Shown: positions 32,606 through 42,414 of the stretch, piece after piece
Layout of the letters: each line of letters begins with the position of its first letter
How positions within the stretch are numbered: the stretch's first letter is position 1
The notes under the pieces: model-generated
What the model was told of the DNA's origin: nothing
What the model saw: only the letters and a program-made list of their open reading frames with translations
Database searches by the model: none
Program-made: the position numbers and the translations under genes
Assembly: GCF_947259545.1 (NCBI RefSeq)
Contig: NZ_CAMYMK010000008.1
Span: forward strand, 620,001 to 684,000
Direction of reading: 5' to 3'
Length of the DNA stretch: 64,000 bases
From: an uncultured Marinobacter sp.
GTDB taxonomy: Bacteria > Pseudomonadota > Gammaproteobacteria > Pseudomonadales > Oleiphilaceae

Positions 32606-33349
32606 ATGAGCGAGCAGTCGTCGCAAGGGGATGACGAATCGGGGGAGCCGCTGAGGCTGAGCGTGATTGTTCCGGTCTGGCAGGAAGCGGCAACCATTAC
32701 GACTACCCTGCAGCACCTGGCGCCGCTTCGTGAGGCTGATCATCAGGTGATTGTGGTGGATGGCGGCAGCGACGATGGTACTCAAAAACTTGCCGAGCCC
32801 CTGTGTGACCGGGTGCTGTCGTCCGGGCGTGGTCGTGCGATCCAGATGAACGCCGGAGCGGCGGTGGCCGCTGGCAATGTCCTGCTGTTTCTGCATGCAG
32901 ACACCCGTCTGCCGGAGTCAGCGCTGGCGGCGCTGGAACGGTTTCAGGTCAGTCGCAACGCGTGGGGGCGTTTCAATGTGCGCTTGAGTGGCAAACGCCT
33001 CCTGTTCCGTGTCGTTGAATGGTTTATGAATCAGCGGTCCTGGTTGACGGGTATCGCGACCGGTGACCAGGCACTCTTTGTGCGGCAGCCGGTGTTCGAA
33101 GTGCTCAGGGGCTATAGAGAGATGCCACTGATGGAAGACGTGGAGCTGTGTTCCCGGTTGAGGCTGGTATCCCGCCCGTTTTGTGTGTCTGATCCGGTGG
33201 TCACCGATAGCCGGCGCTGGGAACAGGGCGGAGCCTGGCGTACTATCTTCCTCATGTGGCGGTTGCGTTGGCGCTATTGGCGCGGTGAATCGCCGGAAAC
33301 CCTGGCAAATGCCTATCGTTCGGATGTACGTAATGCCCAAAAATCCTGA
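32606..33349 (+). CDS. Family 2 glycosyltransferase (TIGR04283 type)
   Basis: A 247-residue GT-A-fold glycosyltransferase: LSVIVPVWQEAATI, VVDGGSDDGTQKLAE, the D-x-D-like LHADTRLPESAL and the C-terminal MEDVELCSRLR. The pattern matches TIGR04283, described in arsenosugar biosynthesis loci but widespread outside them. ATG 32606 is taken; TTG 32600 is equally possible from AAGGAG. It overlaps by 17 bases the next gene, a TIGR04282 family member, the usual partner. The actual sugar and acceptor are unknown, and no arsenic genes are seen nearby. Confidence 0.82.
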   Translation: MSEQSSQGDDESGEPLRLSVIVPVWQEAATITTTLQHLAPLREADHQVIVVDGGSDDGTQKLAEPLCDRVLSSGRGRAIQMNAGAAVAAGNVLLFLHADTRLPESALAALERFQVSRNAWGRFNVRLSGKRLLFRVVEWFMNQRSWLTGIATGDQALFVRQPVFEVLRGYREMPLMEDVELCSRLRLVSRPFCVSDPVVTDSRRWEQGGAWRTIFLMWRLRWRYWRGESPETLANAYRSDVRNAQKS

Positions 33350-33971
33350 GTCGTCAGTATTGGTTATGCAGTTCTCCAAATGGCCGGAAGAGGGCAGGGT
33401 AAAAACCCGACTGATGCCGGCATTGGGTGCCAGTGGCGCGTTGGCGGCGCACGTCAGGTTGAGCCTGGCGGTGTTGGATAACCTCATCGCCAGTGGATTC
33501 CCGGTTCAGTTCTGGTGGGATCGTGCACTGGATCAGGCACCCGATGCGGCAGCCCCCGTGCTGTCGAGGCTGGATGTGGCACAGATCACCACGGGCATTC
33601 AACAGGGCGAAAATCTGGGACAACGGATGGAAGCCGCGTTGGCTGGGGTACTTGAGGATCATGGCAAGGCTTTGGTGGTCGGCAGTGATTGCCCGTCGGT
33701 GGATCCGGATTACGTGCGGCAGGCGGTGGCTGAGCTGGATACCAGCGATGTGGTTCTCGGACCGTCAAATGACGGTGGTTATGTGATGATCGGGGCGCGC
33801 CGGGTTGTCGCCGGGATGCTCGATGGCGTGAACTGGGGCACCGGGAGTGTGCTTGATCAGACCTGTACCACAATGGCCGGACTGGGCCTGTCCGTGAGGC
33901 TGCTGCCGCCCCGCTGGGACGTGGATGAGCCCGAAGACTGGCAGCGATTCCTCGACCAGTCTCCAGGCTGA
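33333..33971 (+). CDS. Nucleotidyl/glycosyl transferase-like protein (TIGR04282, DUF2064)
   Basis: A 212-residue protein of the DUF2064/TIGR04282 family, related to nucleotide-sugar transferases. The start MPKNPESSVLVMQFSKW overlaps the end of the preceding gene; the longer upstream frame is its shadow. Motifs include FSKWPEEGRVKTRLMP near the N-terminus (the GRVKTRL nucleotide-binding type loop), VVGSDCPSVDPDYV and GPSNDGGYVMIGAR. It probably acts in the same pathway as the gene at 32606. Confidence 0.82.
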   Translation: MPKNPESSVLVMQFSKWPEEGRVKTRLMPALGASGALAAHVRLSLAVLDNLIASGFPVQFWWDRALDQAPDAAAPVLSRLDVAQITTGIQQGENLGQRMEAALAGVLEDHGKALVVGSDCPSVDPDYVRQAVAELDTSDVVLGPSNDGGYVMIGARRVVAGMLDGVNWGTGSVLDQTCTTMAGLGLSVRLLPPRWDVDEPEDWQRFLDQSPG

Positions 33972-33983
33972 GCGGACACGGGA

Positions 33984-36836
33984 TCAGGTGCCCGGAACCG
34001 GTCCCTGTTCCAGGATGTGTTGAACCAGGGTGTTGGCGCTTGTTTTGTGGGCGCCGGTAACAACTCTGAGGGCATGCTGCCGGTCGAGCACAGCCTCGCG
34101 ATAGGTCTCCAACAGTTCGTCCCGGTCAACCGCTTTGACTGCTTTGACCAGTTGTTCCCGTGAATCGAAGCTTGTCACTTCCCGGTCAATCTCCCGCCAG
34201 AAACGCTCCGACACGGCACCTAGCGTGCGATCCTGTTCCATCAGTTGGCTGATCACCGCCTGTTTTTCGCGGGCCAGGTCACTGTCGCTGATGGTCGTCA
34301 GGCGTTCCTCGAAGGCGGAGGAAAACTCGCGAATGGCCTGATCGATCTCCTTGCCCGAAGCTTGCGGGGACTGCACCACGAAGCCTAGTGCAGGCGTCTC
34401 AAGCATTTCGAAGGGCGTGGCGTAAACGATGTACCCCAGTTGCCGGGTGGTACGAATTTCTTCATAGAAGGGGCTGCTGATGATCTGGCCCAGGAGCCGG
34501 AAGGCGGCGCGTTCGCTGAAGCCGGTATTGTTTCCCTGCATGTAGAGCGTATAGCCGGTATCCGGGTGGTCGACGGAGAGCGGCACGATGGACTCGCCCT
34601 CGGGGAGCCGCCGTACGATGCTGCGGGGCACCTCGGTGATTTCGGCACCATCCAGTACAACGGCCCGGACCTGCTGGGCAAGGTTCAGGGCAGCAGCCTG
34701 ACTCAGGTTGCCATGGGCCAGCATCACCGGATCGGTTTGCGCGAACAGTTCACCGGCAAAGTTCCGGAGCTCATCCAGCGTCACTTCCCGAGCCGCTTTG
34801 AGGCGTTCGTCGGTACCCCACGCGCCTTCGATCAGCAGCGTTTGAACCTTTTCGGACGTCTGCTGAACAGGGCGCTCCCTGGCTTTGTTCTGCAGGTTAT
34901 CGATGACGTTCTGGCGGGCAATATCAAAGCGTTGCTGGGTCAGGAGCGGGTCCGCCACCTGGGTCAGGATCCGTGTCATCAGGGTGTGCAGTTTGTCGCT
35001 GTAGCCGCCCACCCGTATCGTTACGCCGCGCAGGTGCGAGTAAACGCTGTAATCCAGTCCCGCCAACTGCGCCGGGTAGGCCCAGGCGTTGAGGTTGGTA
35101 TTGACGGCATCCACCAACAGTTCTGTCAGCACCTTGCCACGGGCGGAGGCCTGCGCCAGAGGGGTGCGGATGCTGACATAGACATTGGCTTTGGGCGTGC
35201 CGAATTGGGTATCCCGGGCATACCAGACAGAGAGGCCGCGCTGGTTGGCCAGTTTCACCGGCTTGTCCATATCCGGGCCAGACACCATGTCCAGGTTCTC
35301 GGGGATAAATGGATTGGGTTCAGGCAGGCGGAGCTGGCTGGCCATTGCCTTGTCAGGCGTGGCCGCAATCGCCGACGGATCGACGGGCTTGAGCTCCCAG
35401 GCAGCCTCGTACCACTGGGTCAGGTTGGGTGTCTCGATGTCAGGTTCCGGCTCCACCACCGTGATCAGTACGTTGTCCGGCGTCAGGTGCTCCAGGATGT
35501 TGCGGTACTTTTCCGGCTCGTAGGCTTCCATCATCCAGGGAGCCTGGAGGACATCCACTGGGGGATAGTGCCGCAGTTGGCTGGAAAGGCGCATCACTTC
35601 GCTGACTGGCTGGCTGCGTTCACGAAACCGGAAATCGATTTCCGCCAGGTTTTTCATCTCCTCAAACCGCGTCCTGGAAATACCCTGGTCACGAATCCTG
35701 TCGATGTAGGCGAACACAAGCCGGATGATTCGATCGGTGTTCTCAAGACCCTCGGGGGTCAATGACATGGATAGCAACAGGCTAGACTCCGTACCGGTGT
35801 CCATACCGCTACCCGCTGACAGGCTCTCCACCAGACCGGCGGTCTTGAGGACATCAAACAGGCTTCCGGGGCCTTCATGACCCAGCAGGTTGGCGATGTA
35901 GCTGGCAGGCTTGCTGCGGTAGTTCTCCAGCTGGGAAGGAATGGGGAACGCCAGTGACAGGCTGCGCAGATCTTTCAGGGCATCCACGGTTACCTGTGCC
36001 GGCAGTTGGTCTGGCTCCAACTGAGGTGCGTCATGAACCTTCGGTTCCAGGTTCCTGTTTTCGATAGCCTCGAAATGGCCCCTGACCATTCGCTCCAGTT
36101 CATCGAGTGATTGGGGGCCGTACACCGACAGACTCATCAGATTGGACGAGTAGTGGTTTTTCCAGAAGTCGATCAGGTCCGGCCGTAGCGGGCGTTCATC
36201 CGTGTTCTCAAGTGTGCTCAGGTTGCCCACTGCAAACTGACTGAAAGCGTGTTCCGGATTGCTGACGGCTTTCTTGACGGAATAGATCCGGCGGCCATCG
36301 TCTTTCTGCTTCGAGCTGAACTCCGAGTGCACGGCCCGTCGCTCCCGGTCGACCAGCTCGGGTGTAAACAGTGGCGCTGAGAATTGCTGGGCGAAGCGGT
36401 CCAGTGCCTCATTCAGATGCCCCGCCTGGACATCAAAAAAATAGTTGGTGTCCTGGAATGAAGTGAAGGCGTTATGACTGCCGCCATGGCTTTTGATGAA
36501 CTGTTGGTACTCGCCGGGATCGGGGTATTTCTCGGTGCCCAGGAACAACATATGTTCCAGGAAATGGGCCAGGCCTTCCCGGTTCTCCGGATCATCACCG
36601 CTGCCTACCGCCACGTTCATGGAGGCAGCCGCCTTATCGGACTCCGGAGACGAAACCAGCAATACCTGCATGCCGTTTTCCAGTTCAAGGTATCGATAGC
36701 TGTTCCGGTCATTGGGGCTCTTCACCGGTTCGATGGCGGCCTGGGTGAGGGCGCTGGCGGCCAGGAAGAGGACCAGGGTCACTAGCGAAGACAGAAAGCG
36801 CGCACGGTAGGCTATACGGTTGATACCTGATGGCAT
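33984..36836 (-). CDS. M16 zinc metallopeptidase, pitrilysin/insulinase family
   Basis: A 950-residue peptidase, close to the full length of E. coli protease III (PtrA). Residues 1-34 are a signal peptide (SSLVTLVLFLAASALTQA), so it is probably periplasmic. The active site is the inverted zinc motif HFLEH in REGLAHFLEHMLFLGTEKYP, with the downstream Glu in RRAVHSEFSS. Four M16 modules are expected, with the second half lacking the metal motif as usual. A conserved C-terminal element (FYEEIRTTRQLGYIVY) supports the pitrilysin group. It degrades small polypeptides. It is convergent with the gene at 33333. Confidence 0.9.
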   Translation of the reverse strand: MPSGINRIAYRARFLSSLVTLVLFLAASALTQAAIEPVKSPNDRNSYRYLELENGMQVLLVSSPESDKAAASMNVAVGSGDDPENREGLAHFLEHMLFLGTEKYPDPGEYQQFIKSHGGSHNAFTSFQDTNYFFDVQAGHLNEALDRFAQQFSAPLFTPELVDRERRAVHSEFSSKQKDDGRRIYSVKKAVSNPEHAFSQFAVGNLSTLENTDERPLRPDLIDFWKNHYSSNLMSLSVYGPQSLDELERMVRGHFEAIENRNLEPKVHDAPQLEPDQLPAQVTVDALKDLRSLSLAFPIPSQLENYRSKPASYIANLLGHEGPGSLFDVLKTAGLVESLSAGSGMDTGTESSLLLSMSLTPEGLENTDRIIRLVFAYIDRIRDQGISRTRFEEMKNLAEIDFRFRERSQPVSEVMRLSSQLRHYPPVDVLQAPWMMEAYEPEKYRNILEHLTPDNVLITVVEPEPDIETPNLTQWYEAAWELKPVDPSAIAATPDKAMASQLRLPEPNPFIPENLDMVSGPDMDKPVKLANQRGLSVWYARDTQFGTPKANVYVSIRTPLAQASARGKVLTELLVDAVNTNLNAWAYPAQLAGLDYSVYSHLRGVTIRVGGYSDKLHTLMTRILTQVADPLLTQQRFDIARQNVIDNLQNKARERPVQQTSEKVQTLLIEGAWGTDERLKAAREVTLDELRNFAGELFAQTDPVMLAHGNLSQAAALNLAQQVRAVVLDGAEITEVPRSIVRRLPEGESIVPLSVDHPDTGYTLYMQGNNTGFSERAAFRLLGQIISSPFYEEIRTTRQLGYIVYATPFEMLETPALGFVVQSPQASGKEIDQAIREFSSAFEERLTTISDSDLAREKQAVISQLMEQDRTLGAVSERFWREIDREVTSFDSREQLVKAVKAVDRDELLETYREAVLDRQHALRVVTGAHKTSANTLVQHILEQGPVPGT

Positions 36837-36856
36837 GGTGTTGCTTGCTCCGGAGA

Positions 36857-37156
36857 TCAGTGGATCATTGCGTTTCGGGTATGTTCTGGTTGCTGGTCCA
36901 GGGTTTTACGAGCGAGAGAGGCAGCTGTATCAGCATCAAGCTGACCGGAGGCTATGCGTTCTAGCACCGTCCCCATCACAGCGACGGACTGTCGGTAATC
37001 GGCAAATTCCGCCTGGAAGGCATCATCAATGGCCTGGTAGACCGCCTGGATTTTCTCTTCGCGGGAGCCGGCATCTGCCGCTGTGTCGTTAATGGCTTTC
37101 AGGCAAGCCCGGGCGATGGCGATGTAGCGTTCGGCGTTGGCGTCGTCTTTCTTCAT
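36857..37156 (-). CDS. Small conserved hypothetical protein
   Basis: A 99-residue helical, soluble protein starting at MKKDDANAERYIAIARA; the earlier in-frame ATG at 37192 is not favoured. No family was recognised. It lies 20 bases upstream of the M16 peptidase and may be cotranscribed with it. Composition is acidic, with no motifs of note. Confidence 0.55.
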   Translation of the reverse strand: MKKDDANAERYIAIARACLKAINDTAADAGSREEKIQAVYQAIDDAFQAEFADYRQSVAVMGTVLERIASGQLDADTAASLARKTLDQQPEHTRNAMIH

Positions 37157-37535
37157 ATATGGGGTCCGGCATGAAGTGAATGGTTCGCGCATTGCGGATG
37201 TGTGAGTAGATTATGTCATTGCTATACGGTGGTTTCATTTCTTTCTGGTAATCGGGCAGTTTTTCGGGCAGCTCCAGAACCTTGTGCTAGGCTCAAATTC
37301 AGTGTGTCGATTTTAGCGGTGCTTTCTGCTTTTCCGCCGGTCCAGGCGGGACATCTAGAGTATTTGCTCTAATTAAAACAAGGACTTACAAGAGTAAAAG
37401 CTCTAAAAAAGTTCGATACATGAGGGTTGCAATTAAGTACAATGCCGGCGTTCTCCAATGGTCTAAGACTTTAGTCGTAGACATTTGGGGCGTAGGGACA
37501 GATAACAACTGAGCAACAAGCAAGGTGGACTATCA
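37157..37535. promoter_or_regulatory. Control region of the fatty acyl reductase, with paired palindromes
   Basis: This 379-base gap holds two similar 14-base palindromes, AGAGTATTTGCTCT (37357-37370) and AGAGTAAAAGCTCT (37391-37404), 34 bases apart. A candidate -10 TACAAT lies at 37438-37443, with a weak -35. If correct, the palindromes centre near -87 and -52 relative to transcription start, a position more typical of activator than repressor sites. AAGGTGG precedes the ATG at 37536. The factor is unknown. Confidence 0.45.
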
Positions 37536-39521
37536 ATGAATTACTTTCTGACGGGTGGAACCGGATTCATCGGCCGTTTTCTCGTGGAAAAACTCCTGGC
37601 GCGTGGTGGCACGGTTCATGTGCTGGTGCGAGAGCAATCCCTGGGTAAGCTGGACACTCTGAGGGAACGCTGGGGAGCCGACGAGAACCAGGTAAAGGCA
37701 GTTATTGGCGATCTGACCAGCCCCAACCTGGGGATTGACGACAAAACCATGGATTCGCTGAAAGGTCATATTGACCATTTCTTCCATCTGGCCGCCGTGT
37801 ACGACATGGGAGCCGACGAAGAAGCCCAGCAGGCAACCAACATTGAGGGCACCCGCAGCGCAGTCAATGCGGCCCAGGCGATGGGCGCCGGTTGTTTCCA
37901 TCATGTGTCTTCCATTGCTGCCGCCGGATTGTTCAAGGGCACTTTCCGCGAGGATATGTTTGAAGAGGCGGAAAAGCTGGATCATCCCTATTTGCTGACC
38001 AAGCATGAATCCGAGAAAGTGGTTCGTGAAAGCTGCAGGGTACCGTTCCGCATCTACCGTCCGGGCATGGTGATTGGCCATTCCGAAACGGGCGAGATGG
38101 ACAAGGTGGACGGTCCTTACTACTTCTTCAAGATGATCCAGAAGATTCGCCATGCGCTGCCACAGTGGGTGCCGACCGTTGGCATCGAAGGTGGCCGCCT
38201 GAACGTGGTGCCGGTGGATTTCGTGGTCAATGCGCTGGACCACATTGCGCACCTGGAGGGTGAGGACGGCAACTGTTTCCACCTGGTGGATTCCGACCCT
38301 TACAAGGTAGGAGAGATTCTCAATATTTTCTGTGAAGCCGGTCACGCCCCGCGTATGGGGATGCGTATCGACTCACGGATGTTCGGTTTCGTGCCGCCAT
38401 TCATCCGTCAGAGTTTGAAAAACCTGCCGCCGGTGAAGCGCCTGACCAGTGCTGTACTGGATGATATGGGGATTCCCCCGTCCGTACTTTCGTTCATCAA
38501 CTACCCGACCCGGTTTGATGCCCGGGAGACCGAGCGGGTTCTGAAGGGGACCGATATCGCGGTTCCGCGACTGCAGGATTACGCGCCGGTGATCTGGGAT
38601 TACTGGGAGCGTCATCTGGACCCGGATCTGTTCAAGGACCGTACCCTGCGTGGCACGGTGGAAGGAAAGGTCTGTGTGGTCACTGGCGGTACGTCGGGCA
38701 TTGGTCTGGCTACGGCCCAGAAACTGGCCGATGCCGGTGCCATCCTGGTGATCGGTGCTCGCAAGAAAGAGCGTCTGGCCGAGATTACGGCGGATCTTGA
38801 GGCCCGTGGTGGGAATGTTCACGCCTACCAGTGTGACTTTGCCGAAATGGAAGACTGTGACCGCTTCGTACAAACCGTTCTGGAAAACCACGGGCACGTC
38901 GATGTGCTGATTAACAACGCTGGTCGATCCATCCGCCGGTCACTGGCGCTGTCGTTTGACCGCTTCCACGACTTTGAGCGCACTATGCAGCTGAACTACT
39001 TCGGTTCCGTGCGCCTGATCATGGGCTTTGCCCCGGCCATGCTGGAGCGCCGTCGTGGCCATGTGGTCAACATTTCCTCCATCGGTGTGCTGACCAACGC
39101 ACCTCGGTTCTCAGCCTATGTCGCCTCCAAGTCCGCGCTGGATGCGTTCAGTCGCTGTGCGGCCGCGGAATGGTCTGACCGCAACGTCACCTTCACCACC
39201 ATCAACATGCCGCTGGTGAAGACCCCGATGATTGCGCCTACCAAGATCTACGATTCGGTGCCGACCCTGACACCGGATGAGGCGGCGGAAATGGTGGCCG
39301 ATGCCATCGTCTATCGTCCCAAGCGGATTGCCACGCGCCTTGGTATCTTTGCACAGGTGCTGCACGCGATTGCGCCGAAGATGGGCGAGATCGTGATGAA
39401 TACCGGTTACAGGATGTTCCCGGATTCCCCCGCAGCGGCTGGCAGCAAGTCAGGCGAGAAGCCCAAGGTATCCTCGGAACAGGTGGCCTTTGCGGCGATT
39501 ATGCGGGGTATTTACTGGTAA
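37536..39521 (+). CDS. Two-domain fatty acyl-CoA/ACP reductase to alcohol (FAR)
   Basis: A 661-residue enzyme matching the length and layout of Marinobacter fatty acyl reductases that reduce acyl-CoA or acyl-ACP directly to fatty alcohol with NADPH, supplying wax-ester synthesis. The N-terminal extended-SDR domain has TGGTGFIG (6-13) and the catalytic Y152-L-L-T-K156. It should reduce acyl thioester to aldehyde. The C-terminal classical-SDR domain starts near 375 with VTGGTSGIG and has Y528-V-A-S-K532 for aldehyde reduction. The fusion is complete, with no sign of damage. It is monocistronic, with its own control region and a terminator after it. Confidence 0.92.
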   Translation: MNYFLTGGTGFIGRFLVEKLLARGGTVHVLVREQSLGKLDTLRERWGADENQVKAVIGDLTSPNLGIDDKTMDSLKGHIDHFFHLAAVYDMGADEEAQQATNIEGTRSAVNAAQAMGAGCFHHVSSIAAAGLFKGTFREDMFEEAEKLDHPYLLTKHESEKVVRESCRVPFRIYRPGMVIGHSETGEMDKVDGPYYFFKMIQKIRHALPQWVPTVGIEGGRLNVVPVDFVVNALDHIAHLEGEDGNCFHLVDSDPYKVGEILNIFCEAGHAPRMGMRIDSRMFGFVPPFIRQSLKNLPPVKRLTSAVLDDMGIPPSVLSFINYPTRFDARETERVLKGTDIAVPRLQDYAPVIWDYWERHLDPDLFKDRTLRGTVEGKVCVVTGGTSGIGLATAQKLADAGAILVIGARKKERLAEITADLEARGGNVHAYQCDFAEMEDCDRFVQTVLENHGHVDVLINNAGRSIRRSLALSFDRFHDFERTMQLNYFGSVRLIMGFAPAMLERRRGHVVNISSIGVLTNAPRFSAYVASKSALDAFSRCAAAEWSDRNVTFTTINMPLVKTPMIAPTKIYDSVPTLTPDEAAEMVADAIVYRPKRIATRLGIFAQVLHAIAPKMGEIVMNTGYRMFPDSPAAAGSKSGEKPKVSSEQVAFAAIMRGIYW

Positions 39522-39542
39522 TCTTCCGGTTAGCCAGCATAA

Positions 39543-39572
39543 AAAACGCCTCCCTCGGGAGGCGTTTTTTTG
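39543..39572 (+). terminator. Rho-independent terminator of the reductase gene
   Basis: AAACGCCTCC-CTCG-GGAGGCGTTTTTTT: a strong stem with a four-base loop and a T7 run, 21 bases after the stop. The complementary strand also has an A/T-rich tail, so it may serve the converging rnt gene as well. Confidence 0.92.
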
Positions 39573-39587
39573 TGGTCGTCAGTTATT

Positions 39588-40244
39588 CTATTCTTCTGTC
39601 TCGCTTAGCAGGGGCGGAGGGAACCCCCCCAGTTCTTTCCAGCGATTGACGATACCGCAGAACAGGTCGGCGGTTTTTTCCGCATCATAGGCCGCCGAGT
39701 GCGCTTCCTTGTTACTGAAAGGAATGCCGGCCAGTTTGCACGCCTGTGCCAGTACGGTATGGCCATAGGCCAACCCGGCAAGCGTGGCGGTATCGAAGGT
39801 CGAGAACGGATGGAAAGGATTACGCTTGATGTCCGAACGCAGGGCAGCCGCGAACACGAAGTTGTGATCGAACGTCGCGTTGTGGCCTACCAACACTGCC
39901 CGTTTGCAGTCATGGGCTTTGACGGCCTTGCGAATGGGGCTGAAGATTTCACTCAAGCCTTCCCGTTCGGGCACGGCTTCACGCTCCGGGTTCCAGGGAT
40001 CAATTCCGGTAAAATCGAGCGCGGATTGTTCCAGGTTGGCACCTTCAAAGGGGTCGATCTGCTGAACGTGGGTTTCCGTACGCTTCAGCCAGCCGTCTTC
40101 GTCCATGGTCAACAGGACCGCAGCCACTTCCAGAAGGGCGTCTTTTTCGGGATTGAAGCCGCCGGTCTCGACATCAACAACAACCGGGAGAAATCCCCGG
40201 AAACGTCGGGCCATCGGATGCGGTTCTTTGTTTTCGTCAGTCAC
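39588..40244 (-). CDS. rnt: Ribonuclease T
   Basis: A 218-residue DEDD-family 3'-5' exoribonuclease that trims tRNA and other stable RNA 3' ends and nibbles DNA ends. Catalytic motifs are VVDVETGGFNPEKD (Exo I, Asp and Glu), GHNATFDHNF (Exo II) and HSAAYDAEKTADLF (Exo III, DEDDh His and Asp). Length matches the family. It lies next to pyrC and motY, the same trio found in Pseudomonas, and is 55 bases downstream of pyrC, probably one operon. Confidence 0.95.
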   Translation of the reverse strand: MTDENKEPHPMARRFRGFLPVVVDVETGGFNPEKDALLEVAAVLLTMDEDGWLKRTETHVQQIDPFEGANLEQSALDFTGIDPWNPEREAVPEREGLSEIFSPIRKAVKAHDCKRAVLVGHNATFDHNFVFAAALRSDIKRNPFHPFSTFDTATLAGLAYGHTVLAQACKLAGIPFSNKEAHSAAYDAEKTADLFCGIVNRWKELGGFPPPLLSETEE

Positions 40245-40299
40245 TCAAACTCCTAGGGATTGGCCGGGGTACTGCGTTAAAGGTAAAGGGCTGTCCTGT

Positions 40300-41337
40300 T
40301 CAGGCACCTGTCAACTGCCAGGTCAGTGTCTCGCCAGCGCGAAGCGGAACAATGGTGCCGTCTGCCAGTGGCAGTTCCGCAGGCATCGTCCAGCTTTGTC
40401 TGACCAGTGTAATGGTGTCGGTATTTCGTGGCAGGCCATAGAAATCCGCGCCATTGAAACTGGCAAAGGCTTCCAGCTTGTCGAGAATGCCCAGCTCCTC
40501 GAAAATCTCGGCGTACAGGGCAATCGCGCCGTAGGCGGAGTAGCAGCCGGCACAGCCACAGGCGGTTTCCTTCTTGTCTTTGCCATGGGGCGCGGAATCC
40601 GTACCGAGGAAGAAGCGCTTGTCGCCACTGGCGACCGCGTCCCGCAGGGCCTGTTGGTGCCGGTTTCGCTTCAGGATCGGCAGGCAATAGAGGTGGGGGC
40701 GAATACCACCCACCAGCATGTGGTTGCGGTTGTACATCAAATGCTGCGGCGTCAGGGTCGCGGCCAGGTTGTCGCCCTTGTGCTGGCGGACGAACTCGGC
40801 CGAGTCGGCCGTGGTAATGTGCTCCAGCACGACCTTGAGGTTCGGAAACGCCTCGAGGGTCGGCGCCAGTACGCGTTCCAGGAACACCTTCTCCCGATCA
40901 AAAATATCAATATCCGCATCGGTCACTTCGCCGTGGACCAGTAACAGCATGCCACAGTCGGCCATGGCCTCCAGCACCGGGTAGATCTTGCGGATGTCAG
41001 TCACGCCGGACGCAGAATTGGTGGTGGCCCCGGCCGGATACAGTTTGGCGGCGACCACACCGGCGGATTTTGCTTCGCGGATGTCCTCCGGGGTGGTGGA
41101 TTCCGTCAGGTAGAGAGTCATCAACGGTTCGAACGGGATGTCACCGGCCGCATCGAGGATGCGCTGTCGGTAAGCCATGGCATCGCTGTCGGTGGTTACC
41201 GGTGGCACCAGATTGGGCATGATGATCGCGCGGCCAAAACACCGGGCGGTGGCCGGCACCACATCGTTCAGAACGGCGCCGTCTCTTACGTGCAGGTGCC
41301 AGTCATCGGGGCGGGTGATGGTCAGTTGTTCGGTCAT
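40300..41337 (-). CDS. pyrC: Dihydroorotase, class II (PyrC)
   Basis: A 345-residue zinc enzyme closing carbamoyl-aspartate to dihydroorotate in pyrimidine synthesis. Typical motifs are [14 protein letters not shown] (metal His pair), [21 protein letters not shown] (carboxylated Lys), [18 protein letters not shown] and [13 protein letters not shown]. Length matches E. coli PyrC. Divergent from motY, with about 160 bases between. Confidence 0.96.
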   Translation of the reverse strand: MTEQLTITRPDDWHLHVRDGAVLNDVVPATARCFGRAIIMPNLVPPVTTDSDAMAYRQRILDAAGDIPFEPLMTLYLTESTTPEDIREAKSAGVVAAKLYPAGATTNSASGVTDIRKIYPVLEAMADCGMLLLVHGEVTDADIDIFDREKVFLERVLAPTLEAFPNLKVVLEHITTADSAEFVRQHKGDNLAATLTPQHLMYNRNHMLVGGIRPHLYCLPILKRNRHQQALRDAVASGDKRFFLGTDSAPHGKDKKETACGCAGCYSAYGAIALYAEIFEELGILDKLEAFASFNGADFYGLPRNTDTITLVRQSWTMPAELPLADGTIVPLRAGETLTWQLTGA

Positions 41338-41496
41338 GCGGCGTTTCCAGCTATTTGTAGGGCCGGGCGGATGCCGGCGTAAATTTTGGCGGGATTATAC
41401 CAGATGCCGTTTGCAATTGTTTCCAGGCCGAGGCTAAAGAAAGGATTCGTGCGGCCGTTAAACAGGGAGTAACCCAGATACTGACGGAAAGATGCC

Positions 41497-42414
41497 ATGG
41501 TCAGACTCTCAACCTTGTTTCCGCGCACAGCCACGCTCGCTTCCATGGTGTTGATGGGGGCCAGTGGTACGGCCCTGGCGTCCAGTTTTGGTGCCGGTAT
41601 CGAAAACAGCCAGTGGTATGTTTCGGAGTCGGTGTTCGAATGTTCCATTGTGCATGAAGTCCCGGGTTATGGCCGGGCCGTTTTCCGCCACAAGGCCGGA
41701 GAACAACTGTCGTTTTACCTGGAGTCCGATACCGCATTGATGCGGCCGGGCAAGGGTAGTCTGGTGGTCGAAGCGCCGGCCTGGCGTCCGGGTGCCGCTC
41801 CACGAAAGGTAGGGGCTGTCAATGTGGGTGAGGGACGCCGGCCGGTGGCTCTCAGTTCCCGTCAGGCCATGGTGATTGCCCGGGGCCTGCTGGATGGCAT
41901 GACCCCCACCGTCACGAGGGAATCCTGGTACGACCGCAGTCCGGTCCGGGTGCGGGTTTCCAACATCAATTTTGCCGGCCAGTATGAAAGCTATCGAGCC
42001 TGTACCACCAATCTGTTGCCGGTAAACTACGATCAGATCAAACGATCACGGATTCCGTTTCGAGCGGGCAGCACCGGCCTTTCCGAGGGTGACAGGGAAC
42101 TGCTGGATAACATCGTGACCTATGTGCAGGCGGACTCCACGGTGGAGCGCATCTTTGTCGATGGCCATACCGATAGCAGCGGCAGTCGCATTGATAACCG
42201 TGCGCTGTCGGAAGAGAGAGCCAACGCGGTCGCCGACTATCTGATCGAGAAGGGCGTGCCTCAGGATCTGATCACTGTTCGCGCCCACGCTGACCAGTAC
42301 CCGGTTTCCCGGCGCCCCGCCGACAACCGGCGTACCACTATCCGGCTGCAGCGGGAAGGTGAGCGGCCGGAGCTTCAGCAGGCCAACGGCTATGAGGCCG
42401 GATATTCCGGTTAA
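41497..42414 (+). CDS. motY: Flagellar stator-associated OmpA-family protein MotY
   Basis: A 305-residue exported protein of the MotY family, which forms the T ring and anchors sodium- or proton-driven stators around the flagellar motor in Vibrio and Pseudomonas. Residues 1-28 are a signal peptide (ASMVLMGASGTALA). An N-terminal all-beta domain (about 30-155) is followed by an OmpA-like peptidoglycan-binding domain (RIFVDGHTDSSGSRIDNRAL, SEERANAVADYLIEKGV). The location beside pyrC-rnt is conserved in pseudomonads. Its last four bases overlap the converging deacetylase-family gene. Confidence 0.88.
   Translation: MVRLSTLFPRTATLASMVLMGASGTALASSFGAGIENSQWYVSESVFECSIVHEVPGYGRAVFRHKAGEQLSFYLESDTALMRPGKGSLVVEAPAWRPGAAPRKVGAVNVGEGRRPVALSSRQAMVIARGLLDGMTPTVTRESWYDRSPVRVRVSNINFAGQYESYRACTTNLLPVNYDQIKRSRIPFRAGSTGLSEGDRELLDNIVTYVQADSTVERIFVDGHTDSSGSRIDNRALSEERANAVADYLIEKGVPQDLITVRAHADQYPVSRRPADNRRTTIRLQREGERPELQQANGYEAGYSG

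Noticed and set aside
32510..32896. N-terminal extension of the MBL-fold hydrolase
   Set aside because: The extra residues run antisense to the glycosyltransferase and show no relation to the family; MPLKYRIIPV is the usual start.
32606..33971. Arsenosugar pathway
   Set aside because: The two genes match families named for arsenosugar loci, but no arsenic methylation or transport genes are nearby, so the pathway is not claimed.
34440..35765. A 441-codon plus-strand frame
   Set aside because: It lies entirely antisense to the well-supported M16 peptidase, has low-complexity Gly/His/Gln composition and no motifs; a high-GC shadow.
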